The notes below the pieces were generated by a model. The model was given only the letters and a program-made list of their open reading frames with translations, ran no database searches and had not been told where the DNA came from. From NCBI RefSeq assembly GCF_003387575.1, contig NZ_QUAB01000048.1, positions 62,001 through 126,000 on the forward strand: a DNA stretch of 64,000 nt, written 5' to 3'. This document shows positions 43,026 through 51,037 of this stretch, piece by piece. Each line of letters opens with the position of its first letter. Positions within the stretch are counted from its first letter, which is position 1. This DNA comes from Microbacterium bovistercoris (lineage in GTDB: Bacteria; Actinomycetota; Actinomycetes; Actinomycetales; Microbacteriaceae). The position numbers were made by a program, and so were the translations under genes.

Positions 43026-43238
43026 ATGTCGATGGGGGCGAAGGCCGCGACCAACACAGATCAGGGCCAAAAGATCGGGATGTGGACTGCTATCTCCGAA
43101 GCCGTCGAGGGCGGATGGGGATCCACATCGCGTCTCTTGGTGGTCTTCCTGCTTCGGGGCGTAATTATGCTCTGCATTGCCGTCGCCGTCGGCCACGGGG
43201 ATCTCCCCGCGACGATCGCGAAGTTGTTCGGCGAATAA
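43026..43238 (+). CDS. Small single-helix membrane protein
   Basis: Unrecognised protein of 70 residues with one hydrophobic segment (LLVVFLLRGVIMLCIAVAVG) and a polar N-terminal half. AAGGAGG precedes two candidate ATGs at 43026 and 43032; the second has better spacing. A longer frame from a GTG at 42942 overlaps the inverted repeat. It is the last gene of the accessory island. Confidence 0.6.
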   Translation: MSMGAKAATNTDQGQKIGMWTAISEAVEGGWGSTSRLLVVFLLRGVIMLCIAVAVGHGDLPATIAKLFGE

Positions 43239-43355
43239 CGGCTCCGACTTCCCCCGAGATCATGACGATTCCACAAAGCCCGAAGCGCGACGTCCGTTCG
43301 TACCGCAGCCCGTTTCGTCTCGCTCCCCCGCCGCTTGCTCAACGACCGAACGAAC

Positions 43356-43805
43356 TCAACCACCCGAACGCCGCTCCCGCCAGCTCGCGACCTCGGCATC
43401 CACGTCGCGCGTCTTCGTCACGACCGGCGGCCCGCCCAGCAGCTGCCGCCGTGCGTCGATGACGCGCCGGTTGAACTCCTCGAGATACTCTCGCACGTCT
43501 TCCTCGCGCCGGAACTCGTCGAGCGTCTCCTGCATCCGCCGATCCTCGTCGCGCAGCATGATCGCCGGCGGCCCGAGGCCGGTGAGGTTCTCGGTCTCGA
43601 TCTTGCGCCGGATCCACCAGTCCGGATCGTGGTGCGTTCCGAGCCCCTCGATCGGCTTGCCGGCGCCAGGCAGGTTGTCGAATGCACCCTGCCGGATGGC
43701 GATCTGGATCGCCGTCTCGACCTGCTCCGCCATGTTCTGCGCGTTCAGCGCCGAGCCATGAGGGGCCGATGCCGCAGCATCCTGCTCGTCCTTCGGATCC
43801 GTCAT
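43356..43805 (-). CDS. DUF1992 (DnaJ-homologue, C28-type) domain protein
   Basis: Small cytoplasmic protein of 149 residues. The DUF1992 core is visible: VETAIQIAIRQGAFDNLPGAGKP-like region (AIQIAIRQGAFDNLPGAGK), then DPDWWIRRKIETENLTGLGP and the coiled-coil-like EETLDEFRREEDVREYLEE-like helix. No J domain is present despite the family name. GGAGG precedes the ATG at 43805. Function is unknown, though the family is widespread in bacteria. Confidence 0.85.
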   Translation of the reverse strand: MTDPKDEQDAAASAPHGSALNAQNMAEQVETAIQIAIRQGAFDNLPGAGKPIEGLGTHHDPDWWIRRKIETENLTGLGPPAIMLRDEDRRMQETLDEFRREEDVREYLEEFNRRVIDARRQLLGGPPVVTKTRDVDAEVASWRERRSGG

Positions 43806-43843
43806 GACGCACCTCCGTGACCGCCAGCCTACGACGTCATCGA

Positions 43844-43923
43844 CTGCGCCACTTCTTGACGAGAGCACCGCGTATCGACGTCGACAAGCGGTGTGCTCGA
43901 CGGCAGGCGGTTCACTCGCGAGG
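43844..43923. repeat. Dispersed intergenic repeat, copy A
   Basis: About 80 bp similar by eye (roughly two thirds identity) to 54636-54712. The shared parts are CTGC-CCA, GAG-GCACCG, TATNGACGTCGACA and CGGCA-G-GGTTCA. It lies between the two-domain VOC gene end and the DUF1992 start. Confidence 0.55.
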
Positions 43924-43933
43924 CGCCCCGCAC

Positions 43934-44848
43934 TCACCCCACGGATGCCTGCAGCAGATTGCTCCACGGATCGTCGAAGCTCACGGTGCGGCCGTCGTCG
44001 CGCACGGCGAAGCCGTGATCGCGCAGCCGCTCGCTCAGCGCGCCCAGGGCGTCCGCGTCGGGGAGCGTCAGATCGACGCGACCCAGACCGAGTGCAGGCA
44101 TCCGTCGTCCCGCCCCGCGCGACTCCCACACGTTCATCGCCATGTGGTGGTGATACCCGCCCGCGCTGACGAACAGCGCGCTCGACCCCAGCGACGCCGT
44201 CGCATCGAAGCCCAGCGCGTCGACGTAGAAGCTGCGCGCCGTCGCGACATCGCCCACAGACAGGTGCACATGACCGACGGATGCCGCATCCTGCGCCGTC
44301 GATCCCTGGATGACAGCCTCGGTCAGATGCTCGCCGAGGTACGCGTTCGGGTCCAGGTGCAGCGTCGCCATCTCGACCTGTCCGTGCGTCCACGACCACT
44401 CGGTTCGCGCCCGGTCCCAGTACAGCTCGATGCCGTTCCCCTCCGGATCCGTGAAGTAGAAAGCCTGGCTGACCAGGTGATCCGCACTGCCGGTGAAGGT
44501 GCCGGGCGCGTGCCTGGCCACCGAGTAGACGGCGGCGGCCAGCGCCGCCTGCGATTCGAACAGGATGGCCGTGTGATAGAGCCCCGCGGAGCCGGATGCC
44601 GCGTGCCGCAGCTCTGCCGCATGGCGCAGCACGACGATCGGAACCCCGGCCCTGCCGAGCGTCACAGTGTCACCCTCGGCCCCGAGCACCTGCAGCGTGA
44701 CGACGTCACGGTAGTACCGCGTCATGGCGTCGAGGTCACCGACGAGCAGGGTCACCGCGCCCATGCGGGTGGCGTCGGCGAGGCGGTCGGATGCTTCGGA
44801 TTCCATACGCGTTGCAACCTCAGCCACCCTGGGCGCATTCCTCTGCAT
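43934..44848 (-). CDS. Two-domain VOC protein (extradiol dioxygenase-like)
   Basis: Protein of about 304 residues with two glyoxalase-type domains, the layout of catechol-2,3-dioxygenase (CatE-like) enzymes. Domain 1 starts GAVTLLVGDLDAMTRYYRDV and ends FYFTDPEGNGIELYWDR. Domain 2 begins VGHVHLSVGDVATARSFYVD with YHHHMAMNVWES. The metal ligands appear as His in YHTAILF or HVHLSV and Glu in IELYW. The ATG at 44848 has AGGTGATC at 8 nt; 44806 is an alternative start. Confidence 0.88.
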   Translation of the reverse strand: MQRNAPRVAEVATRMESEASDRLADATRMGAVTLLVGDLDAMTRYYRDVVTLQVLGAEGDTVTLGRAGVPIVVLRHAAELRHAASGSAGLYHTAILFESQAALAAAVYSVARHAPGTFTGSADHLVSQAFYFTDPEGNGIELYWDRARTEWSWTHGQVEMATLHLDPNAYLGEHLTEAVIQGSTAQDAASVGHVHLSVGDVATARSFYVDALGFDATASLGSSALFVSAGGYHHHMAMNVWESRGAGRRMPALGLGRVDLTLPDADALGALSERLRDHGFAVRDDGRTVSFDDPWSNLLQASVG

Positions 44849-44910
44849 GGAGATCACCTGGGTCCGGCGATGTCTCACCCCCGCCGTAGTGTTGGCTCGA
44901 GGGGGGTGCG

Positions 44911-46047
44911 ATGAAGAATCCACGGAGCGCGAAGGGCCGCCATCCGACGCTGGCGAGAAGCAGTTACGCGATAGGCGTCCTGGCACTCCTCGCCGCCCTC
45001 GGCCTGATCGGCATCACCACAGCCGGCGCAGACCTGCTGGACATCGCTCCTCGACGAGCGTGGGCCGGTTGGTTGCACTGGGCCTTCGACTCCGAGCCCT
45101 GGTGGTTCGCCCTCGCGCTGGGAATGGTATTCATCGGGGTGCAGATGCTGGCGTCGCCACGACTCCACGGCGGCGGCGCAGGCGAGCAATCAGTGCGCAA
45201 CTGGATCGCCGGCATCACGATGGCAACCGCCGTCGGCACGATCGCCGCCTGGTTGTTGGCTGTGGTCGGGGGCATCTTCTGGGCTGTCACCGTTCGCCCG
45301 CTGACAGTGCTGCCCGTGGCCGCAGTCGTGTTCACCGGGTTCGCGACAGCACTGGTTGCCGCCGGCGGTGTGCTGGCCGGGCGGTATTACTTGCCGCGCG
45401 ACTCGGCCGCGAGGCTCAGCGACGAGATCCGCGATCTGGAGCTCGAAGTCGAGTTCCGGGCAGAGGACCTCCGCCTCGTCTCCCGTGACCATCCCGTGCT
45501 GATGGTCTGCGGTGGGCTTGCAGTGTCGATCGCGCTGGTCGTGGGTCTCGCGTTCCTGTGGCATGTCACCGTACCGACACTCCCGGCGTCGACTGTCGGC
45601 ATTGTGCTCGGATCGGTGCTCGCGTCACTCACCATGCTCATCGACACCCCCGGATACCCCGCGCAGCAGCGCGGACTGATCGGCGGGCTGGCATGGTTCT
45701 TGCACACCCTGTCGAGCGTCGGGGTCGCGTTTGTCGGCACGGCGGCGCTGGCGGACCCTTTGGATGACGCGCCGTTGTGGGTGGGCAACACGGCCGGAAT
45801 CAGTGTCCTTCTCGGCCTGTTCCTCCTCTCGATGTGGGCCGGATACGCCGTCCAACGCGGAGCGCGGAACCACGGCTTCCAGAATCGGCTACTGACGTGG
45901 ATATTCCCGTTCACCATGCTTCTCCTCTCGTCGGTGAGCGCGGCGAATCGATTGGCTGCGCGGAGAAGTGAACTGGCCGCTACCGTCGGAGGAGACAACA
46001 CCGACTCCGACGAAGCAGAGCAGATCCGCGCATGGCTGACAGGTTGA
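44911..46047 (+). CDS. Multi-spanning membrane protein, unknown
   Basis: Unrecognised protein of 378 residues with about nine or ten helices. A charged cytoplasmic stretch DEIRDLELEVEFRAEDLRLVS lies mid-protein and an acidic tail DNTDSDEAEQIRAWL ends it. GAGGGGGG lies close to the ATG at 44911. It is divergent from the VOC gene and followed directly by the SOS-type promoter of the HNH gene. No transporter or enzyme motif is visible. Confidence 0.75.
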   Translation: MKNPRSAKGRHPTLARSSYAIGVLALLAALGLIGITTAGADLLDIAPRRAWAGWLHWAFDSEPWWFALALGMVFIGVQMLASPRLHGGGAGEQSVRNWIAGITMATAVGTIAAWLLAVVGGIFWAVTVRPLTVLPVAAVVFTGFATALVAAGGVLAGRYYLPRDSAARLSDEIRDLELEVEFRAEDLRLVSRDHPVLMVCGGLAVSIALVVGLAFLWHVTVPTLPASTVGIVLGSVLASLTMLIDTPGYPAQQRGLIGGLAWFLHTLSSVGVAFVGTAALADPLDDAPLWVGNTAGISVLLGLFLLSMWAGYAVQRGARNHGFQNRLLTWIFPFTMLLLSSVSAANRLAARRSELAATVGGDNTDSDEAEQIRAWLTG

Positions 46048-46077
46048 AGTCATCGGCTCTCGACCAGATCTTCACCA

Positions 46078-46106
46078 TTGACATTCGAAAATTTGTTCGA
46101 TACTCT
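46078..46106 (+). promoter_or_regulatory. Promoter with LexA/SOS box in the spacer
   Basis: TTGACA (46078-46083) and TACTCT (46101-46106) are spaced by exactly 17 bp. The spacer is filled by TCGAAAATTTGTTCGA (46085-46100), which fits the actinobacterial SOS box TCGAAC-N4-GTTCGA except for one base in the left arm. The -10 ends 6 nt before the ATG at 46113, so the mRNA would be leaderless and LexA-repressed. Confidence 0.75.
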
Positions 46107-46112
46107 GGATGC

Positions 46113-47459
46113 ATGACAACGCACCTGTCGGCACTTCTCGAGACCGTCACCGGTCTCGAGATGGCGTGGGCGGATGCTGCGGACGCGACTGAGATGACTC
46201 GCGATCAGCTGATGCGGGCGAGCGAAGAACTCACGCTGGCACGGCGCCAGATGGATGCACTGCTCGCAGAGGTCGCGGCCGAGATCTCGCACGAGTCCCG
46301 AGCCGAGCTCGGTCCGGAGGGCCTGGCGAAGCAGCAGGGATATCGCAGCACCACGCAGCTGATCGCGGCATCGACCCGCGGCACCACGGGTGAAGCGGCC
46401 CAGCTGGTCAGGGTCGGCGAGGCGATCGCGCCGCGCTCCAACCTGCTGGGCGAGAAGCTGCCGGCGAAGTACCCGTTCCTGCAGCGGGGAGTCGCCTCCG
46501 GCGAGCTGAGCATGGCCGCCGCCGCGCAGATCATCGCGCTCCTCGACCGCGTGCGCATCAAGATCGGTGCCGAGCGGACAGCCGAGGCGGAGCAGTTGCT
46601 GGCAGCCCGGGCAGCGGGGCAGTCGCTCGACAATGTGCGCAGGATGATCGTGCACGCCGAGGCGCACCTCGACCCTGACGGCATCGAGCCCTCCGAAGAC
46701 GAGCGGCGTGCCCAGCGGTCGGCGACGATGTTCGAGCGCGACGGCAACCTGCACGTGCACCTGGTCACTCCGGCCGAAGAGGGCGCCGCGATCCGCGCAG
46801 CCGTGCAGGGCTATGTGTCCGCGCAGTTCGCCGCTCGCAAAGACGCAGTGGACCCCAACGGACCAGACGCCGACCACCGCACCGTGCAGATGATGCAGGC
46901 CGACGCCTTCACGCTGTTCTGCCAGCACATGCTCTCCTGCGCGCACACCGACGTTCCGCTGCACGGCGCGACCGTCATCGTGCGCATCGACCTCGAAGAA
47001 CTCACCTCCGGCACCGGTCACGGCACGATCGACGGCACCGACGCCCCGATCAGTGTCAGCGCGGTGCGGCGGATGGCCGCCGGCGGCGGCATCATCCCGT
47101 GCGTGCTCGGCTCGGAAGGCGAGATCCTCGACTGGGGCCGTGAGCGGCGGCTTTTCACCAGGGCACAGAAGCTCGCGCTGGCCGAACGGGACGGCGGATG
47201 CGCGATGTGCGACCTTCCACCGTGCATGACCAAGGTCCATCACCTGCGATGGTGGCAACGCGACGCAGGTCCCACCGACCTCGACAACGGCATCCTGCTC
47301 TGCGAGAGCTGCCACCACCGCATCCACGACAACGGCTGGGAGATCCGCATCGACGGCACCGGCACGAGTGCCCGTGTCTGGTTCCTCCCCCCTCCGCACG
47401 TCGACCCGTCTCGCACGCCGCGCCTCGGCGGCCGGGCGCGCTACGCGATCGCGGCCTGA
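46113..47459 (+). CDS. DUF222-HNH endonuclease (13E12 type)
   Basis: Protein of 448 residues. The N-terminal DUF222 helical domain covers about residues 20-330. The C-terminal HNH domain holds ALAERDGGCAMCDLPPCMTK, VHHLRWWQRDAGPTDLDNGI and LCESCHHRIHDNGWEI, with Cys pairs for zinc and the catalytic His. Such genes are multicopy in Microbacteriaceae and related to 13E12 repeats of mycobacteria. The start at 46113 is fixed by a promoter ending 6 nt before it. The SOS-type box indicates induction by DNA damage. The DNA target is unknown. Confidence 0.93.
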   Translation: MTTHLSALLETVTGLEMAWADAADATEMTRDQLMRASEELTLARRQMDALLAEVAAEISHESRAELGPEGLAKQQGYRSTTQLIAASTRGTTGEAAQLVRVGEAIAPRSNLLGEKLPAKYPFLQRGVASGELSMAAAAQIIALLDRVRIKIGAERTAEAEQLLAARAAGQSLDNVRRMIVHAEAHLDPDGIEPSEDERRAQRSATMFERDGNLHVHLVTPAEEGAAIRAAVQGYVSAQFAARKDAVDPNGPDADHRTVQMMQADAFTLFCQHMLSCAHTDVPLHGATVIVRIDLEELTSGTGHGTIDGTDAPISVSAVRRMAAGGGIIPCVLGSEGEILDWGRERRLFTRAQKLALAERDGGCAMCDLPPCMTKVHHLRWWQRDAGPTDLDNGILLCESCHHRIHDNGWEIRIDGTGTSARVWFLPPPHVDPSRTPRLGGRARYAIAA

Positions 47460-47474
47460 CGCGACTGCCCCAGG

Positions 47475-47599
47475 CTCCTGAGCGAGCGATTCCGTTCACT
47501 GGGCCGGCGCCCAGCACCGGCTCCTGAGCGAGCGATTCCGTTCACTGGGCCGGCGCCCAGCACCGGCTCCTGAGCGAGCGGAGCGAGACGAAGGACCGG
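47475..47599. repeat. 46-bp tandem repeat, two and a half units
   Basis: Units at 47475-47520 and 47521-47566 are identical 46-mers beginning CTCCTGAGCGAGCGATTCCG and ending CGGCGCCCAGCACCGG. A third unit from 47567 shares the first 14 bases, then reads GAGCGAGACGAAGGACCGG. It fills the gap between the HNH gene and the MATE gene. Confidence 0.9.
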
Positions 47600-47625
47600 A
47601 CCTGCGCTCGAATAGGCTCGTACCC

Positions 47626-48945
47626 GTGCCGAAACCGACCCTGAACCGCGAGATCCTGCGGCTCGCCGTGCCCGCGCTCGGCGCGCTCGTCGCCGAACCG
47701 CTGTTCCTCATCGTCGACGCCGCGCTGGTCGGTCACCTCGGCACCGTTCCCCTCGCAGGGCTCGGCATCGCCAGCGCCGTGCTGCAGACCATCGTCGGCC
47801 TGATGGTCTTCCTCGCCTACTCGACCACCCCCGCCGTCGCCCGCCGCTTCGGCGCGGGAAAGCCCGGCGACGCGGTCTCGGCCGGCATCGACGGGATGTG
47901 GCTCGCCCTCGGCCTCGGTGCGGTGCTCGCCGTCGTCGGCGCGCTCGCCTCACCATGGCTCGTCTCACTGTTCGGCGCTTCCGAGGCCGTGGCATCCCAG
48001 GCGATCACCTACCTCTCGATCTCGATGTGGGGCCTGCCGGCCATGCTCATCGTGTTCGCCGCCACGGGCCTCCTGCGCGGCATGCAGGACACCGTCACCC
48101 CGCTCTGGATCGCCGGCCTCGGCTTCGCTGCGAACGCCCTGCTGAACTGGCTGTTCATCTACGGCTTCGGATGGGGCATCGCCGGCTCAGCCTTCGGCAC
48201 CGTGCTCGCCCAGTGGGGCATGGTCGGCGCCTACGCACTCGTCGTGCAGCGCCTCGCCCGTCGGCACGGTGCCTCGCTGCGCGCGCACCGCGACGGCATC
48301 CGCGGCACCGCCCGCTCAGGCGGCTGGCTGTTCCTGCGCACGGTCAGCCTGCGGGTCGCCCTGCTCGCCACGGTCGGCGTCGCGACCGGCATCGGCACCG
48401 ACGAGCTCGCCGGCTGGCAGATCGTGTTCACCATGTTCTCCACCGCAGCGTTCGCGCTCGACGCCCTCGCGATCGCCGCGCAGGCGCTGATCGGCAAGTC
48501 CCTCGGCGCCGGCGACGACGGCGAAGTGCACCACGTGCTGCGCCGCACCGTCGCCTGGGGCGCCTGGTTCGGCGTCATCGTCGGAGCGATCATCGCCGCA
48601 CTGTCCGGAGTGCTCGGGCTGCTCTTCACCGGCGATCCCACCGTCGCCGCCCTCATCCAGCCCGCCCTCATCGTGCTCGCGATCGCGCAGCCGATCGCCG
48701 GCATCGTGTTCGTTCTCGACGGCGTGCTGATGGGCGCGAACGACGCGAAGTACCTCGCGATCGTCGGCGTGCTCAACCTCGTGCCGTTCCTGCCCGCGCT
48801 CTGGATCATCGCCGCGACCGGCGTCGACGGCGCCGCCGGTCTCGTCTGGCTCGCGGTCGCCTTCTTCGGCGTCTACCTGCTCGCCCGCCTCGGCACGCTC
48901 GGCTGGCGGGTCAGGACGGATGCCTGGATGCGGATGCCCGCCTGA
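47626..48945 (+). CDS. MATE-family efflux transporter
   Basis: Multidrug/toxin exporter of 439 residues with 12 helices in two halves. The N-terminal half begins ILRLAVPALGALVAEPLFLI and VDAALVGHLGTVPLAGLGIA, both typical of the DinF-like MATE subgroup. The second half repeats the pattern from SGGWLFLRTVSLRVALLATV. The GTG at 47626 lies 7 nt after TAGGCT, so it is probably leaderless. Being downstream of an SOS-linked gene fits DinF-type members, but a LexA site of its own is not seen. Confidence 0.92.
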   Translation: MPKPTLNREILRLAVPALGALVAEPLFLIVDAALVGHLGTVPLAGLGIASAVLQTIVGLMVFLAYSTTPAVARRFGAGKPGDAVSAGIDGMWLALGLGAVLAVVGALASPWLVSLFGASEAVASQAITYLSISMWGLPAMLIVFAATGLLRGMQDTVTPLWIAGLGFAANALLNWLFIYGFGWGIAGSAFGTVLAQWGMVGAYALVVQRLARRHGASLRAHRDGIRGTARSGGWLFLRTVSLRVALLATVGVATGIGTDELAGWQIVFTMFSTAAFALDALAIAAQALIGKSLGAGDDGEVHHVLRRTVAWGAWFGVIVGAIIAALSGVLGLLFTGDPTVAALIQPALIVLAIAQPIAGIVFVLDGVLMGANDAKYLAIVGVLNLVPFLPALWIIAATGVDGAAGLVWLAVAFFGVYLLARLGTLGWRVRTDAWMRMPA

Positions 48946-48992
48946 CCCGAAGGCCAGACGGGCACCCGCCCGCAGTGACGCAGCGTGCCCAA

Positions 48993-49063
48993 CTTCGGAT
49001 GCTGCGGCGCGATCCGCCGGCGTCAGCAGCCATCCGCCGGCGGGTCGCCTCCCGGATCCGAAG
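48993..49063. terminator. Long imperfect hairpin between convergent genes
   Basis: The arms 48993-49022 and 49034-49063 pair over CTTCGGAT at the base and GCGA-CCGCCGGCG at the top, with mismatches between. It separates the MATE gene from the convergent membrane-protein gene and probably terminates both. Confidence 0.6.
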
Positions 49064-49105
49064 CTGCGCACAGATTCCGCAGCCGCGCCTCCCGTCAGCG
49101 CCGCC

Positions 49106-50287
49106 TCACGCCTCCCGGCTCTCATGCAACTCGAGCTCATGCAGCAGGCGCGAGCGGAGCGCAGCATCCGCCTCGCGCCGCCCGGCGGCCTCCGGCTCGA
49201 CCGTCGACTCCTCGGCCCGGTGCATCGCGTACCCCCAGGCAGCCAGCCCCAGCGCCGGACCCCACAGCCAGAACGGGAACACGATGAGGAACTCGATCTG
49301 CGCACCGGCACCGACCGGCGCGAAGCGCCCCTCCAGCACCGACGTCAGGAACTCCGCACCACCGGCGACGAACAGCACGGCCACGATCATCGCAGAGATC
49401 ACCGGCAGGCCGACCGGCACGGTCCGCCCGCCGATGCCCGCGAACCATCGCGGGAACCGCTCGCCGAACGGAAGCACCAGCCCCAGCGTGAGCAGCCCGG
49501 CCATCAGCATCCCGAAGCCGAGCGAGAGCCCGATCACCATCACATCGGACGACTCTGCCAGCACCTCGGCACCAGGACCGAACAGCGGCCACGGCGTGAG
49601 CCAGGTCGCCCGCACGAACGCGTAGGGCGCCGCGCACGAGGCGGCGATCACCGTGATGGCGACGCGGTGCGCGAGCACCCACCGAGCGACCCCTCCGCGC
49701 CCCGTCCCGTCGCCGATCGCACTCAGCACGATGCCGGCGGCGAGCACCAGGTACGCACCGGTGACCGCGATCCGCGGAGCCTCGACGATCAGGCTCGCGA
49801 GCACGTCCGGCAGCAGTGGCTCGCCGCCCAGCCGGATCGTCGCGTACCCGCCGATCGCGACGAGCAGAGCGGCCACAGGGATCCCCGCGAACGGCCGCCG
49901 GATCGCCAGCAGCGCCGTCCCGACGATGACGAGTCCCATCGCGGTCAGGGCGAACGCGTAGCCGGCGACCGGGATCGCGTTACCCGGGGCGAGCACGAGT
50001 GCGGCGGCGGTGACGACGACTGCCGCGACTTCCATCGCGCCGGGGATCTCGCGGCCGCGCGCCCTGGCGAACAGCGCCAGCGAAACGACGACACCGACGG
50101 TGCCGACGAGCAGGCCGACCAGGGCCGCGAAGAACGGATCCACGACCCGGTCGAGCAGGCTCGGCGACAGTCCGGAGTACCAGGCCGCGAATTCCGGGGC
50201 CGCCAGCCGGAGCAGGGAGAGGGCCGCAATCGCCGCAGCGCACAGGGCGGCCAGCAGGGGCAGTGTCGTTCTCGTCCGAATGTCCAT
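49106..50287 (-). CDS. Multi-spanning membrane protein, probable target of adjacent two-component system
   Basis: Unrecognised protein of 393 residues with about ten helices and a charged C-terminal tail (EPEAAGRREADAALRSRLLH). TACCGT lies 6 nt before the ATG (leaderless). Two palindromes at 50323-50338 and 50345-50360, matching a pair in front of the kinase gene, lie 36-73 bp upstream. This gene is therefore a likely target of the response regulator next to it. Transport of a signal molecule or drug is possible but not shown. Confidence 0.75.
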   Translation of the reverse strand: MDIRTRTTLPLLAALCAAAIAALSLLRLAAPEFAAWYSGLSPSLLDRVVDPFFAALVGLLVGTVGVVVSLALFARARGREIPGAMEVAAVVVTAAALVLAPGNAIPVAGYAFALTAMGLVIVGTALLAIRRPFAGIPVAALLVAIGGYATIRLGGEPLLPDVLASLIVEAPRIAVTGAYLVLAAGIVLSAIGDGTGRGGVARWVLAHRVAITVIAASCAAPYAFVRATWLTPWPLFGPGAEVLAESSDVMVIGLSLGFGMLMAGLLTLGLVLPFGERFPRWFAGIGGRTVPVGLPVISAMIVAVLFVAGGAEFLTSVLEGRFAPVGAGAQIEFLIVFPFWLWGPALGLAAWGYAMHRAEESTVEPEAAGRREADAALRSRLLHELELHESREA

Positions 50288-50322
50288 GACTCGACGGTAG
50301 GAATCAGCGGCATCTGCCCGCG

Positions 50323-50360
50323 TCGCCCTCGGGGGCGATCGTCCTCACCCTGGCGGGTGA
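50323..50360. promoter_or_regulatory. Paired palindromes upstream of membrane-protein gene
   Basis: TCGCCCTCGGGGGCGA (50323-50338) and TCACCCTGGCGGGTGA (50345-50360) are both 16-bp palindromes of the form TCnCCC-N4-GGGnGA, with centres 22 bp apart, two helical turns. The second overlaps the stop codon of the response-regulator gene. A similar pair precedes the kinase gene (52182-52218). Confidence 0.7.
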
Positions 50361-51037
50361 CTCCCCGGTTCACCGCCCGGCGCACCGCCGGGACGCAGGA
50401 TCCCGTTCTCATAGGCCCAGATGACGACATGCAGACGATCGGGCAGGCCGAGTTTCGCGAGCACCGACTTCACATGCGTCTTCACCGTGTTCTGCGACAC
50501 GAACAGCCGCTGCGCGATCACCTCGTTGCCGGCCCCGGTCGCCAGCAGCCGCAGCACGTCCTGCTCCCTCGGACTCAGCGCGGCGAGCGCGGCATCCGCG
50601 TTCCCTACTGCAGCCCCCTCGCGCACGAATCCCACCATGGCCGCGATCGCGGCATCCCCCATCGCCGCCTCGCCGTCCGCCACCGCGACGACGGCGTCGG
50701 CGACCGCCTGCGGCGTGGCGTCCTTGGTGAGGAACCCGCTCGCACCGGCGCGGATCGCGCCGAACACGTACTCGTCGAGGTCGAAGGTCGTCAGCACGAG
50801 AACCCGGGTGGAGGGGCGGATGCGGCGCACCTCGGCGGTCGCGGCGATGCCGTCGGTCCCCGGCATCCGCACGTCCATCAGCACCACATCGACCGCACGC
50901 GCGTGCACGAACGAGATCGCCTCGTCGCCGGACCCCACCGATCCGACGATCTCGATGCGCTCATCCCGCGCGAGCATCATCGCGAGCGCCTCGCGCAGCA
51001 GCTCCTGGTCGTCGGCGAGCAGTACCCGCACCGTCAT
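50345..51037 (-). CDS. NarL/LuxR-type response regulator
   Basis: Response regulator of 230 residues. The receiver has VLLADDQELLREALAMML, the phosphoacceptor in VVLMDVRMPGTDG and lysine in SGFLTKDATPQ. The LuxR helix-turn-helix is LSPREQDVLRLLATGAGNEV and VSQNTVKTHVKSVLAKLG. ATG 51037 overlaps the kinase stop by 4 bp. The C-terminal tail is Gly/Pro-rich. It is likely to bind the TCnCCC-N4-GGGnGA palindromes before the kinase gene and the next membrane-protein gene. Confidence 0.95.
   Translation of the reverse strand: MTVRVLLADDQELLREALAMMLARDERIEIVGSVGSGDEAISFVHARAVDVVLMDVRMPGTDGIAATAEVRRIRPSTRVLVLTTFDLDEYVFGAIRAGASGFLTKDATPQAVADAVVAVADGEAAMGDAAIAAMVGFVREGAAVGNADAALAALSPREQDVLRLLATGAGNEVIAQRLFVSQNTVKTHVKSVLAKLGLPDRLHVVIWAYENGILRPGGAPGGEPGSHPPG

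Noticed and set aside
47475-47599. CRISPR-like array
   Set aside because: The units are contiguous without unique spacers, so this is a simple tandem duplication. No other direct-repeat array was seen.
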